Positions 1-10,622 of a DNA stretch of 32,750 nt are shown here, one piece after another. Positions within the stretch are counted from its first letter, which is position 1, and each line of letters opens with the position of its first letter. The stretch spans positions 1 to 32,750 of the forward strand of contig JALMLS010000167.1 in assembly GCA_038496445.1 (NCBI GenBank), given 5' to 3'. The position numbers were made by a program, and so were the translations under genes. This DNA comes from Trichosphaerium sp. ATCC 40318 (Eukaryota; Discosea; Flabellinia; Trichosidae). The notes beneath the pieces are model-generated. The model worked only from the letters and a program-made list of their open reading frames with translations. It ran no database searches and was not told the origin of the DNA.

Positions 1-973
1 AGCATCCAACGCGTTTTATGTACCTTAAAAATCCACGTAATAGAGTACCATACGTTCTAATATTCGGAATAACACCATGTTCATGCATTTCATTCAGAAC
101 AACCAATGCTTGATCCATCATCATTTCATTGACGTAACCTTTTGGAAAAAAAAAAAATTGCTGTCAGAATCACATATTTTATTGGTCTTTAAACGTACCT
201 TTTAGCACCGTCGTAAATACTACTGTATTTGGTTTAATCCCAGGAGTATTTTTAAGTTCTTCAAAAGTATCATTAAGCTTCTGGGAGTGCCCAATTCTAA
301 AAAACAATTTTTAGAACAAAAAGTGTTAAAAAACAGGTCAAGTACTAACCTGGCGTAAACGTTTAGGAGTGCTGAGTATGAGTATATATCAGGCTTTAGT
401 CCAGTTTCAAGTAACTGCTCCCATAGGGCCTCTGCAAGCTCGACATTTCGATATTTTGCGGCATCATTCATGTGACGGTTGTATAGTTTTAAATTGCTTC
501 TCTTACGCGTTGTAGTAAGGATGCGCACCATTTTCTCGCGCCAAACGTCAACTGGAGGAAGATCTTCTGGAGAAAAAATGATTAATAAACTGTTTATACG
601 TTTTAATAACGTAAATAGCTTTATGAAAGTGTGCTTACGCTCTTTATCGGGTCTAAACCTGTCTTCATCTCCTTGGCCTTTTTGAAGCCCTCTACCGCGG
701 CTTCGTACAGATACATCCACTTGTCTGAATGAGGGATTCTCCGCTGGGCGTTCTACACGCGTTGCCTGTATTTTTCGCTTTTTTCTTGCTTTAACACGCT
801 ATCAGTACAATAGTCTAAAATACTTTCGTACCAGGTATTGGAGTATCTCTAGCACTATCTATGAGGTTTTTCCAGTTTGTTGTTTTCAATTTATGGTCAA
901 ATTCCATGTGCCGTGGGCGCTTATAACCGCCATCGCGATTATTGCGATTATTTCTTGATTTGTTCCTTGACAT
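1..973 (-). CDS. Pentatricopeptide repeat (PPR) protein, 5' part
   Basis: PPR proteins bind RNA, usually in mitochondria or plastids. The first ATG is at 973; the N-terminus is basic and Arg/As-rich (MSRNKSRNN), which could suit organelle import. Frames join through introns at about 831-770, 638-567 (72 nt), 349-297 (53 nt) and 198-139. The joined frame shows helical-pair repeats of PPR type, such as YNRHMNDAAKYRNVELAEAL followed by LLETGLKPDIYSYSALL, then a repeat ending in GIKPNTVVFTTVL, and one with VLNEMHEHGVIPNIRTYGTL. The pattern 'G-x-x-P-(D/N)-x-x-(S/T)-Y' recurs about every 35 residues. The gene runs off the left edge, so repeat number and C-terminus are unknown. The 72-nt intron is a multiple of three and open in frame, so retention cannot be excluded, but it would insert a hydrophobic stretch inside a repeat. 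Confidence 0.85.
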
Positions 974-1121
974 TTTAACAAAAGCGTACAAGTTCAAATA
1001 AATAAAAGATGTTTGTTGACTTTTTTGTTGTGCGCTTTTTTACCCATTAAGTAAAGTCACGCAGTAATAGCAACATTATTACGACTGTATAATACGTTTG
1101 TACCTGTTGTATTTAGATCCT

Positions 1122-3419
1122 ATGGATTCAAAATGGCTATTACGCGCTCTGGTTATTATTGGTTTATGCCACTCAGTTTCAGCTCTTGTAGTGACAAACG
1201 CTACAAAATACGTGGGAATGGTGCGTAATAATAATCACATTTGTCAGCTCCTTTAAAATTACTAACAACGGCTTAAAAAGAGCTTCAATACGCCTAGAAT
1301 GAGAGCAGTAGCAAAATCTTGGAGTGAAACCTTTCAAGACATATCACTTGTACTGTCAACGCGTGCAAATGTATCCAACAGGTACGCAGAAACGGTTTAA
1401 TCCAATTGCCTTTTTTGCAGTTGGCGTTTGGTTTTTTTATCTTTTGTTGTAAACCTCATTAAAGCTCACACCAGACACAATTAGGCTTGTTTTGTGGCTT
1501 GAAGAGGAAAAATTAGAAGATGACTCCGGTATAGGACGAGCGTACGAAAGTGGTGCAAAAGGAGTTATATTCATTAGCGCACGTACGGTTAACTGCCTTG
1601 TTCGAATTCTAGTCTATTTTGATCAAACAACTTTTTTCGTTTGAATTCTGGACTTGTTTAAACATGTCCTAACGCAGCTCAACAGCTATTACAATACCTC
1701 CCGTCACCTTTTATTCAAAACAAGAAATTAGTACTTAAGTGAGTAAAACGTCTAAAACTAGGTTTACGTAGGTAGAATCGCTGGGTTGTTCATAATGACA
1801 CATCCTGATAAGGTTAAAGACTATGCTGGAGTAAATTTTCCCACATTTCAAATATCTAAGCAAGACGGCCTTCAACTCGAGGAATTAATATGCGCAAATA
1901 ACGGATCAATCCAGGTTACGATTGATGGCAATGGTACGAACACCCTAACTTTTTTTTCAAGTGTCAGAAATCGTGATTCTTTTTTTTTCTTTTTTTTTTT
2001 TCTTTGATTGTGTCCCAATCGAGTGGTGTGGGCTGACTTGTTTAGATACTAATGTTTGGGAAGAGTATCTTCGAAATATAGTAAATATTCTATTATTCAA
2101 TGTATTGCTGGGTTCATTTGCTCTAATAACAATGGCGTTTGCAGCTGCCAAGTTTTATCAATATACTGTAATAAATGTACGATTTCAAGAATGTACTTTT
2201 TTTTTTGGTTTCTTAAAAGATTCTTAGGGATTGCACTGGTCTGTTTGTCAAGTATGCCTTAGCATGGAAATTTTTGCAAATTTTGGTACGCTTATACCCA
2301 CATCTAATAACACAGTCTCAGAGAGGCAGTTTTTTAATTTAAAGCTTGTGTAAACTGATTTTTGTATTTGTAGTGAGGGCGTTTTATTTGTTCATAGATC
2401 CAGTATTTACAAGGCTTATATTCCCAGATATTTTAGCAAATATATTACTATCCATAACATTCCCTTTTATGCTACTCACAACTGTATTAATTGGTTTATA
2501 TTGGTACACCGAATTTGTTGATAAGCAAATTTATTGGAAATTCTGACTCTTTTTTTTTTCTCAGGCAGGAACTAAGCAGGAGGCAATCTGTCGCTATACT
2601 GGTTTTTATTAAAAGAATGAAGATACCTTTCTATATTGTATTCTGTACTCTTCTATTATTTGATATCGTTTCTGCTAGTATGAGGTCTATAGTACAGGTA
2701 CGTCAATGGTTTTGCGTTCTTGAATATAGTCAGTTTCACTGAACCTTGTTTAGTCGATTGGTGAACAAATGGTGTTTGCTGCATCTTCGATTTACCTTAT
2801 ACTCACTATTCTTATTGTTATTTTTTTCCTTTGGGCTGGATCAGCTATTTTAAGTAAGCTCGAGGTTCCGTCTGATTCTCAATCAAAACAAAACAAGAGG
2901 TTGAAAAGGCTCAGACTTGTTACGATTCTTATCATGTCAAGCGCTATTTTTCAAGTTGTTCCCATAGTTGCTGTAGCTATTACATTATCAACAGGTCTAA
3001 TTTGGTACCTTTGAATATTCTAAGAACTAAACAAAGTCTTCGTAGTCTTCATAAACATTTTCTCTTTTTTTTCTTGTTTTTTTTTATTCACGTTGTTTTA
3101 ATGACTTTTTTGTAGGGAGTATCCTGAGCTATATACTACTTCTTGGTTCGTTTTCTATTTTTGTATTATTGCTACAAGTTTTATTCAAATAATGGCTTGG
3201 GGGACTTCACGTAAGAAAGGAGGAAGTACAAGAAATACTTCAAGTTATATATCAACAACACAAAGAGCCACAGGTGTTGATAAGAGTATTGCTGACGCAT
3301 CTAATTTTAATAATAATAACACTTCTGGTACAGTTACTTCTATACCAGTTGATGATGAAACTAAAACGGTAAATGGCAAGGATGAAAAGGAGTCTGTTGA
3401 TAGTCTTGAAAACTGCTAA
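1122..3419 (+). CDS. PA domain plus seven-helix THH1/TOM1/TOM3-like membrane protein
   Basis: Twelve exons give a 519-residue frame (1122-1220, 1281-1381, 1421-1430, 1465-1582, 1678-1730, 1762-1933, 2046-2176, 2228-2285, 2374-2503, 2565-2697, 2754-3004, 3116-3419). Order: signal peptide (MDSKWLLRALVIIGLCHSVS); an extracellular PA-like domain with YESGAKGVIFIS, VGRIAGLFIM and PTFQISKQDGLQLEELI; then about seven hydrophobic helices. Between helices the text LSMEIFANF-VRAFYLFIDPVF recalls the 'LS.E...N..R..Y..vDP' core of THH1/TOM1/TOM3 proteins, and WQELSRRQ matches the following loop. The tail after 3190 is hydrophilic, Ser/Thr/Asn-rich and probably cytoplasmic. Presenilin-type YD and GxGD motifs are absent, which argues against a signal peptide peptidase-like protease. 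I infer a receptor-like or scaffold role; the ligand is unknown. The 10-nt third exon and its 34-nt intron are the weakest joins. Start 149 bp from the divergent PPR gene. Confidence 0.75.
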
Positions 3420-3774
3420 GAAAAAAACAAGGAAAAAATATAAACTCAATGTAATTATAAAATGAAATAAAAGACACAACAGTGGATAAGTCAGTTTTGT
3501 AGCAATAATTTAAAAGCATAAGTATATACTCTAATTAAAATGACAACCATTTGCAGTGTTTGACAAAGACTGCTAAAATGTCGATCTCAAGCACTAATAC
3601 CCTCAAATATTTTGTAATGCGCATCAAATAACTCTTCACAACACTCATCGAAGACATAGAAACTTGAAATTCAACAGCTACTAATTATACAATACAACGT
3701 ATATTACACTGAAACTTTAAGAATGTAATAGTTCTGAAATTTGTGCTTACAACAATCACGTTTCGTCAGAATAG
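3420..3774. other. Gene-free stretch between convergent 3' ends
   Basis: About 355 bp lie between the stop of the PA-7TM gene (3417-3419) and the stop of the F-box gene (3775-3777, opposite strand). The only signals I see are AT-rich sequence and an AATAAA at 3466, 47 bp after the plus-strand stop, which fits a polyadenylation signal. No coding pattern or RNA gene was recognised. Confidence 0.4.
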
Positions 3775-4459
3775 TTAATAAATTTCAAGTGATTCTCCCT
3801 TTGGAGACCATCTTTTCGTTATGCCAACAGTGTTACCTTTATCATATGTTTTTGTTTCAGCTAATACCTTACCATACATGCAATCTTCTGGGCAGTGGTA
3901 CCTTTGAACAAAACAAATTAGTATCAAGTTTTTTTTTCCTTTTTTTTTCTTCTTTTTTTTTACCTTTTGTATTCGCCATGTAATTGATTATTGTCGTAAT
4001 GACTCGATATCCATATACTCCCATTACTAAAATACTCTATTGACGGCCCATGCTTTTTCCCTTTTACAAAATAACACTCTGATACTATATTTCCTTGTTC
4101 ATCCCATCGTCTTAAATTACCTTCATGCAACCCATTTTTTGTATAAAACTGAATTGCTAACCTTCCATTTGACCACCACCATCGTGTTACACCCTCAGTC
4201 TTATCACCTGATATCCAACTCTCACTCCTTAAATTGCCTAAGAGTTACAAGCTTGTCAGTACGGAGGTGTGAGCTTTTAGAGTATTGTACCTAATGCATC
4301 CCATTTTCTCCAATGGCCACGTTTATTCAAATTATTATCGAACCTTGAGCACGTGGCTGCTGCAAAACATAGTTCAGGCCATGCCATAAATACTTCTCTG
4401 TCCAATTCGTATATGAGACGATGAATCTCAACGGGTAGAGTCATCAGAAAAGATGTCAT
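3775..4459 (-). CDS. F-box-like protein with YwqK/MORN-variant repeats
   Basis: Three exons (4291-4459, 3964-4237, 3775-3901) give 189 residues ending in TAA. The N-terminus (MTSFLMTLPVEIHRLIYELD...W P E L) has the 'LP-E-I-...-I' helix pattern of an F-box, which binds Skp1 in SCF ubiquitin ligases. The rest is a chain of about 20-residue beta repeats: WWSNGRLAIQFYTKNGLHEG, LRRWDEQGNIVSECYFVKGK, KHGPSIEYFSNGSIWISSHY. The pattern 'W..G....... NG..HG' is that of MORN-variant (YwqK-type) repeats. The second intron is almost pure A/G on the coding strand. A related gene is at 22115-22804. A substrate-adaptor role is inference from the F-box; these repeats are also common in giant viruses, but the spliced structure here is eukaryotic. 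Confidence 0.75.
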
Positions 4460-4791
4460 TTCGCTCGAACCTTCTTTTAGTTGTTTTAACGCTTTTTCGC
4501 TTTACACGCTATAGTATGAGCGTAGACGACTTACCAATCGTCCAAATAATAACTGGGCGTACTGTAGCCCAAAAGTAGAGCGGGTGGTGCTAATTTAGCG
4601 GTTGGAACGTGATATTATGCAGCAAGCGTAAACCTGAAGCTACTGCTTGTTTTTTACCTGAAAAAGCGTCTACGGTAAAAATGGAAAGCGAATGTTCAAG
4701 CAAGTCGCTGTAAGTCGTTAAACATACCAGATTTGCCTGTACAAAGGTATACCACTACACCGTTGCTGTACGCTCAGTTGACTTGCTTTAG
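4460..4791. promoter_or_regulatory. Shared upstream region of two divergent genes
   Basis: This 332-bp stretch separates the start of the F-box gene (4459, minus) from the start of the aspartic protease gene (4792, plus), so it must hold both promoters. No TATA-like box, repeat or RNA gene stands out. Short GC-richer patches near 4560-4600 are the only compositional change. Confidence 0.35.
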
Positions 4792-6681
4792 ATGCGAATT
4801 GCTGTTATTTTCCTTTGTTTGGCGATTGCTAGCGCTGTAGCTATGCAATCCATGTCTATCAAGCGTACTAAGCCTGGTGTAAGCACTAACGACTTGAGAA
4901 ATTTCCTTAGACTTGACCATCCTGGCAAAAACATCCCTGTGGGCGGTAATATTGTTCCTCTTGGTATTTTTTATATTGAGGTAACAATTGGCTCTCCTCC
5001 CGTCATTTTCAATGTTGCTTTCGACACTGGTACGTTTAAACGCCCACATACACCGTACGTCGCTAACAAGAACAGGAAGCGGCGATTTAATTGTACCAGG
5101 CGAAGGTTGTGTAGGATGTCATCTAGAGAGTACGTGATACCCATAAAAATGATAGTAATTGTATTAGAGGAGGGTATTTACGTTCCTGAAAACTCCACGA
5201 GCTCAAAGAAAGTTGACTGTGAATTTTTCACTTGCCCTAAATGCGTCGTACGCTCTTTATACTTTCAACACCGCTTTACTGATTAACATACTCGCTAACA
5301 GAACCAACAATGCGCTTTCAAAAACACGTACGACTTTTCGAACAGAAAACTTTCCTTTTTCGTTTTATATGGCTTTAACTGCTTGCAAATGTGACATTAC
5401 CGTGTGCTGTAGTATATGAACATATTTTAAACGAACTTGTGGAACACAGTGCCGAGAAACGACTTGATTTTTTTTTTCAAACTTTTTTTTTCTTTTTTGC
5501 TAACTTTTTTGACCTTGTAGCTACGAAACATGTAATATCACTGATCCAAACCAACCTTGTACTGTAAGCGGTCCTGTATACGAAGATGTAACTGCTCTTG
5601 CTGGTCTCAGCACACCTGTTCGCTTTGGAACAATCGTACGAGATTTGTTTTAATCAATTCAGTTGACTTACTCGTTTTTTGACCTCTAGACTTTCCAAAC
5701 AGCAAACTTTGAACAATTTTATGTCATTGATGGTGTAATTGGTTTCGCAGATAGCTCTGGTTTTGGTGTACGTTTACTTTAAGTGACAATAAGTTGTATT
5801 GAACACTAACATGATAAACAAGGCCACAACACCTTTTGCTTCATTGGCAAAAGCAGGAAAGGTCGATAATGTATTCTCATGGTGTTTTAACGCTGGTAAA
5901 TTTCCTCACTCTGGTGTTCTTACTATTGGTGGTGCTGATCCTAAATACTACACTGGTGAGATCTCATACACACCACTTACATCCGGATACTTCAAGCACG
6001 TTCACTTTATTGTGTTTCCTTGAAAATCAATAGTTTTTTCTTACTTGTTCCTAGTGGCTACACTATTGAACCACAGGTTTGAGCCTTGGTCAAGACTCTA
6101 TCAGATCTAGTAGTGCTGGTACGTAGTTGTATAAACGAGTTATACAGCAGGTTTTTTGTTAAATGTTTGATATTAGAGTACATTATTGATAGTGGTACCA
6201 ATACCTTGCTTCTAAGCCAAGATGATTACCAATTGATCAAAAAGCAGTTCATTGGAAACTGTAATGGTGTCAGGTTACCTGGTATCTGCAACAGTGGAAA
6301 GACTTTCTTTGATGGTGTTTGCTTTGAGGTAAAAAAACCAAAAAACCAAACAAACTTGACACACGAGCTAGGTCTCTGCTGATGAGATGAAAGATTTCCC
6401 AACAGTATCAATGAAATTCTCTGGTGATGTAACCATGACAATGAGTGCTGAAGAGTATCTCTTACCAGATATTAAGAAAGGTAAAGAAACGTCAACTTTT
6501 CTTATTTTTTTCTGACTCCTTGTTTACAGGCGGTGACTACAAATGCTTTGGTATCCTTCCTAGTTCAATTCCTATTATTGGTGATGTCCTCATGAAGCCA
6601 TACTACACCGTTATCGACAATGCACAACAAAGATTCGGATTTGCTCCTGTAGATCGCACTGCTTGCTTAAAAGGAGTATAA
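4792..6681 (+). CDS. Secreted pepsin/cathepsin D-type aspartic protease
   Basis: Clan AA (A1) endopeptidase. It starts with a signal peptide (MRIAVIFLCLAIASAVA) and a short propeptide. First catalytic motif: FDTG|SGDLIVPG, split by the intron 5030-5075. Second: IIDSGTNTLLL, coded after 6177. Flap-side and body motifs include VPENSTSSKKVDC, DGVIGFAD and GEISYTPL, and the end RFGFAPVD matches the family terminus. Cys pairs (GEGCVGCH, FTCPKC, CNITDP...PC) suit an extracellular or vacuolar enzyme. Exons: 4792-5029, 5076-5129, 5168-5247, 5302-5327, 5521-5635, 5690-5767, 5823-about 6010, then a part ending 6118, 6177-6328, 6372-6480, 6530-6681. The 194-nt intron at 5328-5520 is unusually long here. 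The join between about 6000 and 6090 does not resolve in frame with GT-AG rules (see findings), so about 20 residues before the second Asp motif are uncertain. Confidence 0.9.
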
Positions 6682-6899
6682 ATCGCAAATAAACATATTT
6701 TTCTCGACATTGTTTTTCGTAGCGACTGCCTAAGTTTCACTGGTAGTTACATGCGTTCAGTTTTGGTCAAGTTAAATCTTTGCCAGTTGAAACTACAAAA
6801 TAGTGTTTGGATAGATAGACAGCGTCATAATTACCATGTTGTAGATGAATACGCCATTATACGCGCATTGTAAGTTAATATAAGCTTATACGTTTGAAA

Positions 6900-9189
6900 A
6901 TGTTAAATGTCACAGCTAGGAGATTGCCAAGCGCACTTGTGAACGAAAATATCATTAAAACACGCTTTAAACGTACAATAACGAAAAAAAGACGTACCAA
7001 GGTACCAAGTGGATATTGGGATAGCAAAGACAATCAACGCACTTTTTTTGCCCATGTAGAAGAGGAATTAGGCATTACAAAGCATGAACAGTGGTATTCA
7101 GTGTCAACAAATGATATTGCGTCTTTGGGAGGCAAAACAATGCTGTTAAGGTATTAATACGCGTCGTGACGCCCTTACAACTAGTTTGAGGCAAAAACTG
7201 CTTTTTTGATTTGTGATGCTTATTTGTTAGTAGATATAGCAATTCCCTGTATAAAGCTCTATGTACATTATACCCAAAGGTTAATTGGATTAAATGGCGT
7301 TTCGTGTACGAAATTCCACTTCTTTTTTCCAAGTTTTTTTTTCTTTCCTCTCTTCTCCGTTGTTCTGTTCTGAACATGATTTTATTGATACTCTAATAGA
7401 AAATTACATTCTCCAGATAATCACAGGGTTCAGATAAACATATTAGCGAAGGATATGAATGTTAAAACACTTGATGATTGGTATAATGTTAACTACAGTG
7501 AAATACGAAATAGAGGGATAAGTAATATTCTTACAAAGTGAGTTAGTTGTTGCACACGTGATATTGAAAAATAACAATATTTATTTAGATTCAGTGGGTC
7601 TATATATAGGTGTCTTGAGGCTATATATAGCGATTATGATTGGCAATTATGGAAGTTCAAGTGCGTTCTTTATCCTTGAGATTTTTTTTATTTTTTTTTT
7701 CGGGTTCAACAGTTGATATAGATTCCTAATTCTTTTAGGAATCCTCCAAAAGGAGCTTATGGTGAAGGAAAATCTCAGATGTCTGCATCTGAAGATATGG
7801 CAGAGCACCTCGGTATTAAAACATTTGATGGGTGGTACAATATATCAGGTAAAGATTTTCGGCGTAATGGCACTCTATCTCTACTCTCAAAGTAAGTTTG
7901 CAGAAACGCATACTACTTAATTACCACCTAACATTTTTAAAAGGTACGACATGGATATTCCTTCAGCACTTCAATCTCTCTACCCAGTATACAATTGGGA
8001 TGACAGTCAGTTTAAGTAAGTTCAAACTTAACTGATTTCTCATTTTTGGTTCTCACCAGTTTGCAAAGGTTCAAAAAGCGTATTATGACGCCTATGGCTA
8101 AGCTATGGAAATCAGGTGATCATGTCAATACGATGAGAATTCTTGAACAAAAACTTAAGGTCTATGAACCTGAATCATGGTACGTCATACAAAGCAGCTC
8201 TAATGTTAACTTAAGGAAGGTATCGAATATCACTTGCGCAGCTTTTAGAGCATGCTGGTGGTTCTGGTGTATACTTGGCGTTTCCCAATGTACTATCCTT
8301 GATGTATCCAAATGTTAGATGGAGATGGAAATCATTTGCTTTGAGTAACAAGAAGTCTAGACAAAGGTAGCAACTTTTTAGCTATGTTTTTTTTTTGACT
8401 TGTGCAAGAATTTTGATTGAGAGCATCCGCAAGGTTCTACCTCAAGCTAAAGTTCTAGAAGAGCAATACATAGATGTAAGAGAGTATCAAAAATCTCTAC
8501 TAAGTGTAGATGCGTTTTTACCAGAGTATAATCTAGCGTTTGAGTATCAAGGTAATTTCTAAAAAAAAAAAAAAGAAAGCGAATCAAAGTTGTTTAAGCA
8601 CGCTAAAAATACAACCAAGGTGAACAACATTTTCATGATGTACTTCCGCATGATGTTCCTTCGGTTGTAAGTAAGGCAAGGGATGAAGAAAAGAGACACT
8701 TACTAAAAGAATCTGGTACTACAATGCTTCAAAGAAAAACCATTCTAAAACGGCACTAACTTTTTCATTCGAAAAGGCGTAACACTTGTGGCTATTCCGT
8801 ATTGGTACCTTTTTTAGAATTTTTACATTTTTAAACTACTACAGTATTATACAATATCGTCATTATATTTTAAAGACAGACACTGTTCTGCTTACTTCAA
8901 TATTGTAACATAAAAATAACACCTTTTTTTTTTTAAACTATGACGCATCTCTATTTGTTTTTGACTGCTTTTTTGCAGGTGGAATGGTGATATAGATGTT
9001 CTAGGTGCCACAATAATGTATTATAGAGAAGATATAAAATGTAATTGCAACTGGAAGGACGCTGAGCCTATTCTTATTGACGAGTTTGATGAGAACCCAA
9101 AATTTAAAAGAAAAATAGGAACTGTAATGAACCCTGCAAAGTTACTTGCTTGTACGTCTATTTTTTATCCCCATTGTAGTTATACATAA
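6900..9189 (+). CDS. Repeat protein with C-terminal RAP/Vsr-like nuclease-fold domain
   Basis: Twelve exons give 503 residues (6900-7150, 7234-7305, 7400-7537, 7589-7660, 7739-7891, 7944-8015, 8069-8219, 8242-8366, 8409-8551, 8620-8715, 8777-8804, 8979-9189). The first about 340 residues are four repeats: a helical part with 'LGI...WY.V' (EELGITKHEQWYSVS, MNVKTLDDWYNVN, LGIKTFDGWYNIS, VYEPESWYVIQ) and a part with 'S.Y.AL..LYP...W..WKF' (NSLYKALCTLYPKVNWIKW, ALQSLYPVYNW, VLSLMYPNVRWRWKSF). The end has SVDAFLPEYNLAFEYQ|GEQHF and GVTLVAIPYWWNGD, the D-x(n)-E-x-Q layout of RAP and Vsr-like PD-(D/E)XK folds. I recognise the architecture from uncharacterised eukaryotic proteins but know no proven function; nucleic-acid binding or cleavage is inference. 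Repeat 4 is joined across a 22-nt intron. A GTACGT..TTGTAG pair at 9152-9179 gives an alternative end near 9208. Confidence 0.8.
8220..8241 (+). other. 22-nt GT-AG intron
   Basis: Without removal of this GTATCG...GCGCAG segment the reading frame fails. Removing exactly 22 nt joins VNLRK to LLEHAGGSGVYLAF in phase 0, and the 'GG(S)G.YLAF.NVL..LYP' pattern of the repeat family continues in the new frame. Confidence 0.65.
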
Positions 9190-9446
9190 CATAATGATAT
9201 CATTATAGAACAATATCATTAACTCAAAATACCACCGAGCAATAACCTGCTTTCTTGTATAATTAAAAGATTTAACAAAACGTTGATGTGAAAAGTCTTG
9301 ATTAAGAGAAAATCAATGAATGCTTTAATCAAAGTTACGCATTTATTGGTGGCGTCATAAATCAAATCTTATATGGAAAATAATATCTTGAACTTATCAC
9401 GTGATGTGTAAAGGATACAACACACAAATAGCATGTGATGCATGTA

Positions 9447-10269
9447 TCAAGGAAAATAAGTGTTGCATAGTACGTGTGACACTGTGTCAAGTTCTGTTAT
9501 GCTTTCTTTTAACGTATGACTGCTTTTAGTGTCATCATAGAAATAGCATCCCATTTTAAGCTGGTTAAGTCCATACCCAATAGGCTCAATAGTTGATTTT
9601 TTGGACCAATCAACTTCTTTGCTCAACTTTTAAAGAAAATTAATTGGAAAAAGAAATAACAAAGAGACTAGCACTGCATCCATACTTTTTCACGAATTTG
9701 TTCCTCGATAAGTGCCAGGTCTACAATAGAGTTTAGAGGCCTCATAAATAGCGTATAAATTATTACTTAATTCACTAAGAGGCAGTAGTAGATGTAGAAT
9801 GGCAAAACATGAAGAGATTTTTAACTTTTGAAAGACTTGCCTGTTTCTGCATTAGCAGGTCTTATAATGAACTGAGCTTTGCATATAGGGAACTTTTTCT
9901 GCTTTTGTATGTTTGAGGAATCATCCTACAAAATATCACATGAGCGATGACAAGTTTCGTAGTCAGTTTTTTTTTGAAGTACTTTTTTTTCCCAAGTGCG
10001 TTGTTCTTCTTTACTGAAAGACGATACTTGGTTAAACCACCGTAAAACGTTTTGTAATCGTTGATCTATCACCTTAGGCAGGTGTTCAAGTGCTTTAACA
10101 TCTGCTGACGTTGGTTCAGAGCTATTATCATAATATCAACAGCCACAGCTTTTATATTGCATTATTTTACCCGTTTATGTATTTGTTAGTGCTTAGATGC
10201 GTATTCAGTGCCTCAAGTCCCTAAATCTGCGTTAGATTCAAACCATTCAATGAGCGCTTTCTTTATCAT
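9447..10269 (-). CDS. Translation elongation factor eEF1B (beta/delta class) nucleotide exchange subunit
   Basis: eEF1B recharges eEF1A with GTP. N-terminal GST-C-like part: GLEALNTHLSTNKYIN then SEPTSADVKALEHLPKVIDQ and VLRWFNQVSSF (family pattern 'P(S/T)..D' and 'RW..'). C-terminal exchange domain: ETDLALIEEQIREK, then STIEPIGYGLNQLKMGCYF, matching 'VGYGIKKLQI'. Exons from about 10171, 9983-10121, 9841-9925, 9686-9720, 9447-9626. Introns include a GC-AG one at 9721-9840. The terminus (VSHVLCNTYF) replaces the usual VQSVDIAAFNK and is divergent. The start is unsure: MIKKALIEWFESNADL from ATG 10269 fits the family but is one base out of frame with GLEALN at the run CCC near 10219-10221. That may be a sequence error or a mis-called first exon. 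Confidence 0.85.
9721..9840 (-). other. GC-AG intron in the eEF1B gene
   Basis: The coding frame ...RPANAET must join to DLALIEEQ. The only boundary that does this in phase is a donor reading G|GCAAGTC at 9840 and an acceptor TTGTAG ending at 9721. GC at the donor, followed by AAGT, is the known minor U2-type variant. Confidence 0.75.
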
Positions 10270-10302
10270 CGTAGTACTGTTTAGCCATTGTTGATGAGTT
10301 GG

Positions 10303-10342
10303 TTTATCGGGTTTCCGTTGCACGATTTAAGTCAACCAATGT
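10303..10342 (+). repeat. Imperfect 40-bp direct repeat, copy A
   Basis: Shares the core TTGCACG..TTAAGTCAACC, preceded by TATCGGGT and CCG and followed by AATG, with copy B at 11361-11399. Copy A differs by a two-base insertion and a few substitutions. It lies just upstream of the eEF1B start. Confidence 0.6.
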
Positions 10343-10454
10343 AGATAGATACGCAGATAGTCAAAATCGTTCACGGTATTTTTCCAAACACAAAGTTTCC
10401 TTGTACTCCACTGCTCTCTAAGTGCCTATATCGCTATGTGCAGAAGTTTTGTAG

Positions 10455-10622
10455 CTCCTGAGGGTAAAATTATCTCTGTACGTGCGTCTTATTGGCCCCA
10501 CTGGGAAAAAAGTGCATGTGTATGGTCGTAATGGCTCCAAACCATTGCCAGTACGCTGTAAACATCCAAAAAAACTATCTCTGGAAATTTTGAAGGAGTC
10601 TGTACGTAGGGAAACGAAATAG
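10455..10622 (+). CDS. Unassigned short basic reading frame
   Basis: An open frame of about 55 codons ends at TAG 10620-10622 and reads like a real exon: YVRLIGPTGKKVHVYGRNGS, then PVRCKHPKK and LEILKESVRRETK. It follows a plausible acceptor (TTTTGTAG at 10447-10454), but I found no convincing upstream exon with an ATG. The last 12 residues recall the 'LL.dA.RRE' end of LSm2, but the Sm motifs are not visible. I do not recognise the gene. Confidence 0.3.
   Translation, partial: LLRVKLSLYVRLIGPTGKKVHVYGRNGSKPLPVRCKHPKKLSLEILKESVRRETK

Noticed and set aside
1957-2007. Homopolymer T tract as a microsatellite of interest
   Set aside because: It lies inside an intron, and many introns here carry T or T/C runs before the acceptor, so it is ordinary for this genome.
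3775-4459. Integrated giant-virus segment
   Set aside because: The gene has three exons with the local donor type, and its neighbours are ordinary eukaryotic genes. No viral core gene is present.
9447-9449. Missing C-terminal exon of eEF1B
   Set aside because: I searched downstream on the minus strand to about 9210 for a VQSVDIAAFNK-like exon and saw none. The VSHVLCNTYF end aligns in length with the usual terminus, so I kept the stop.
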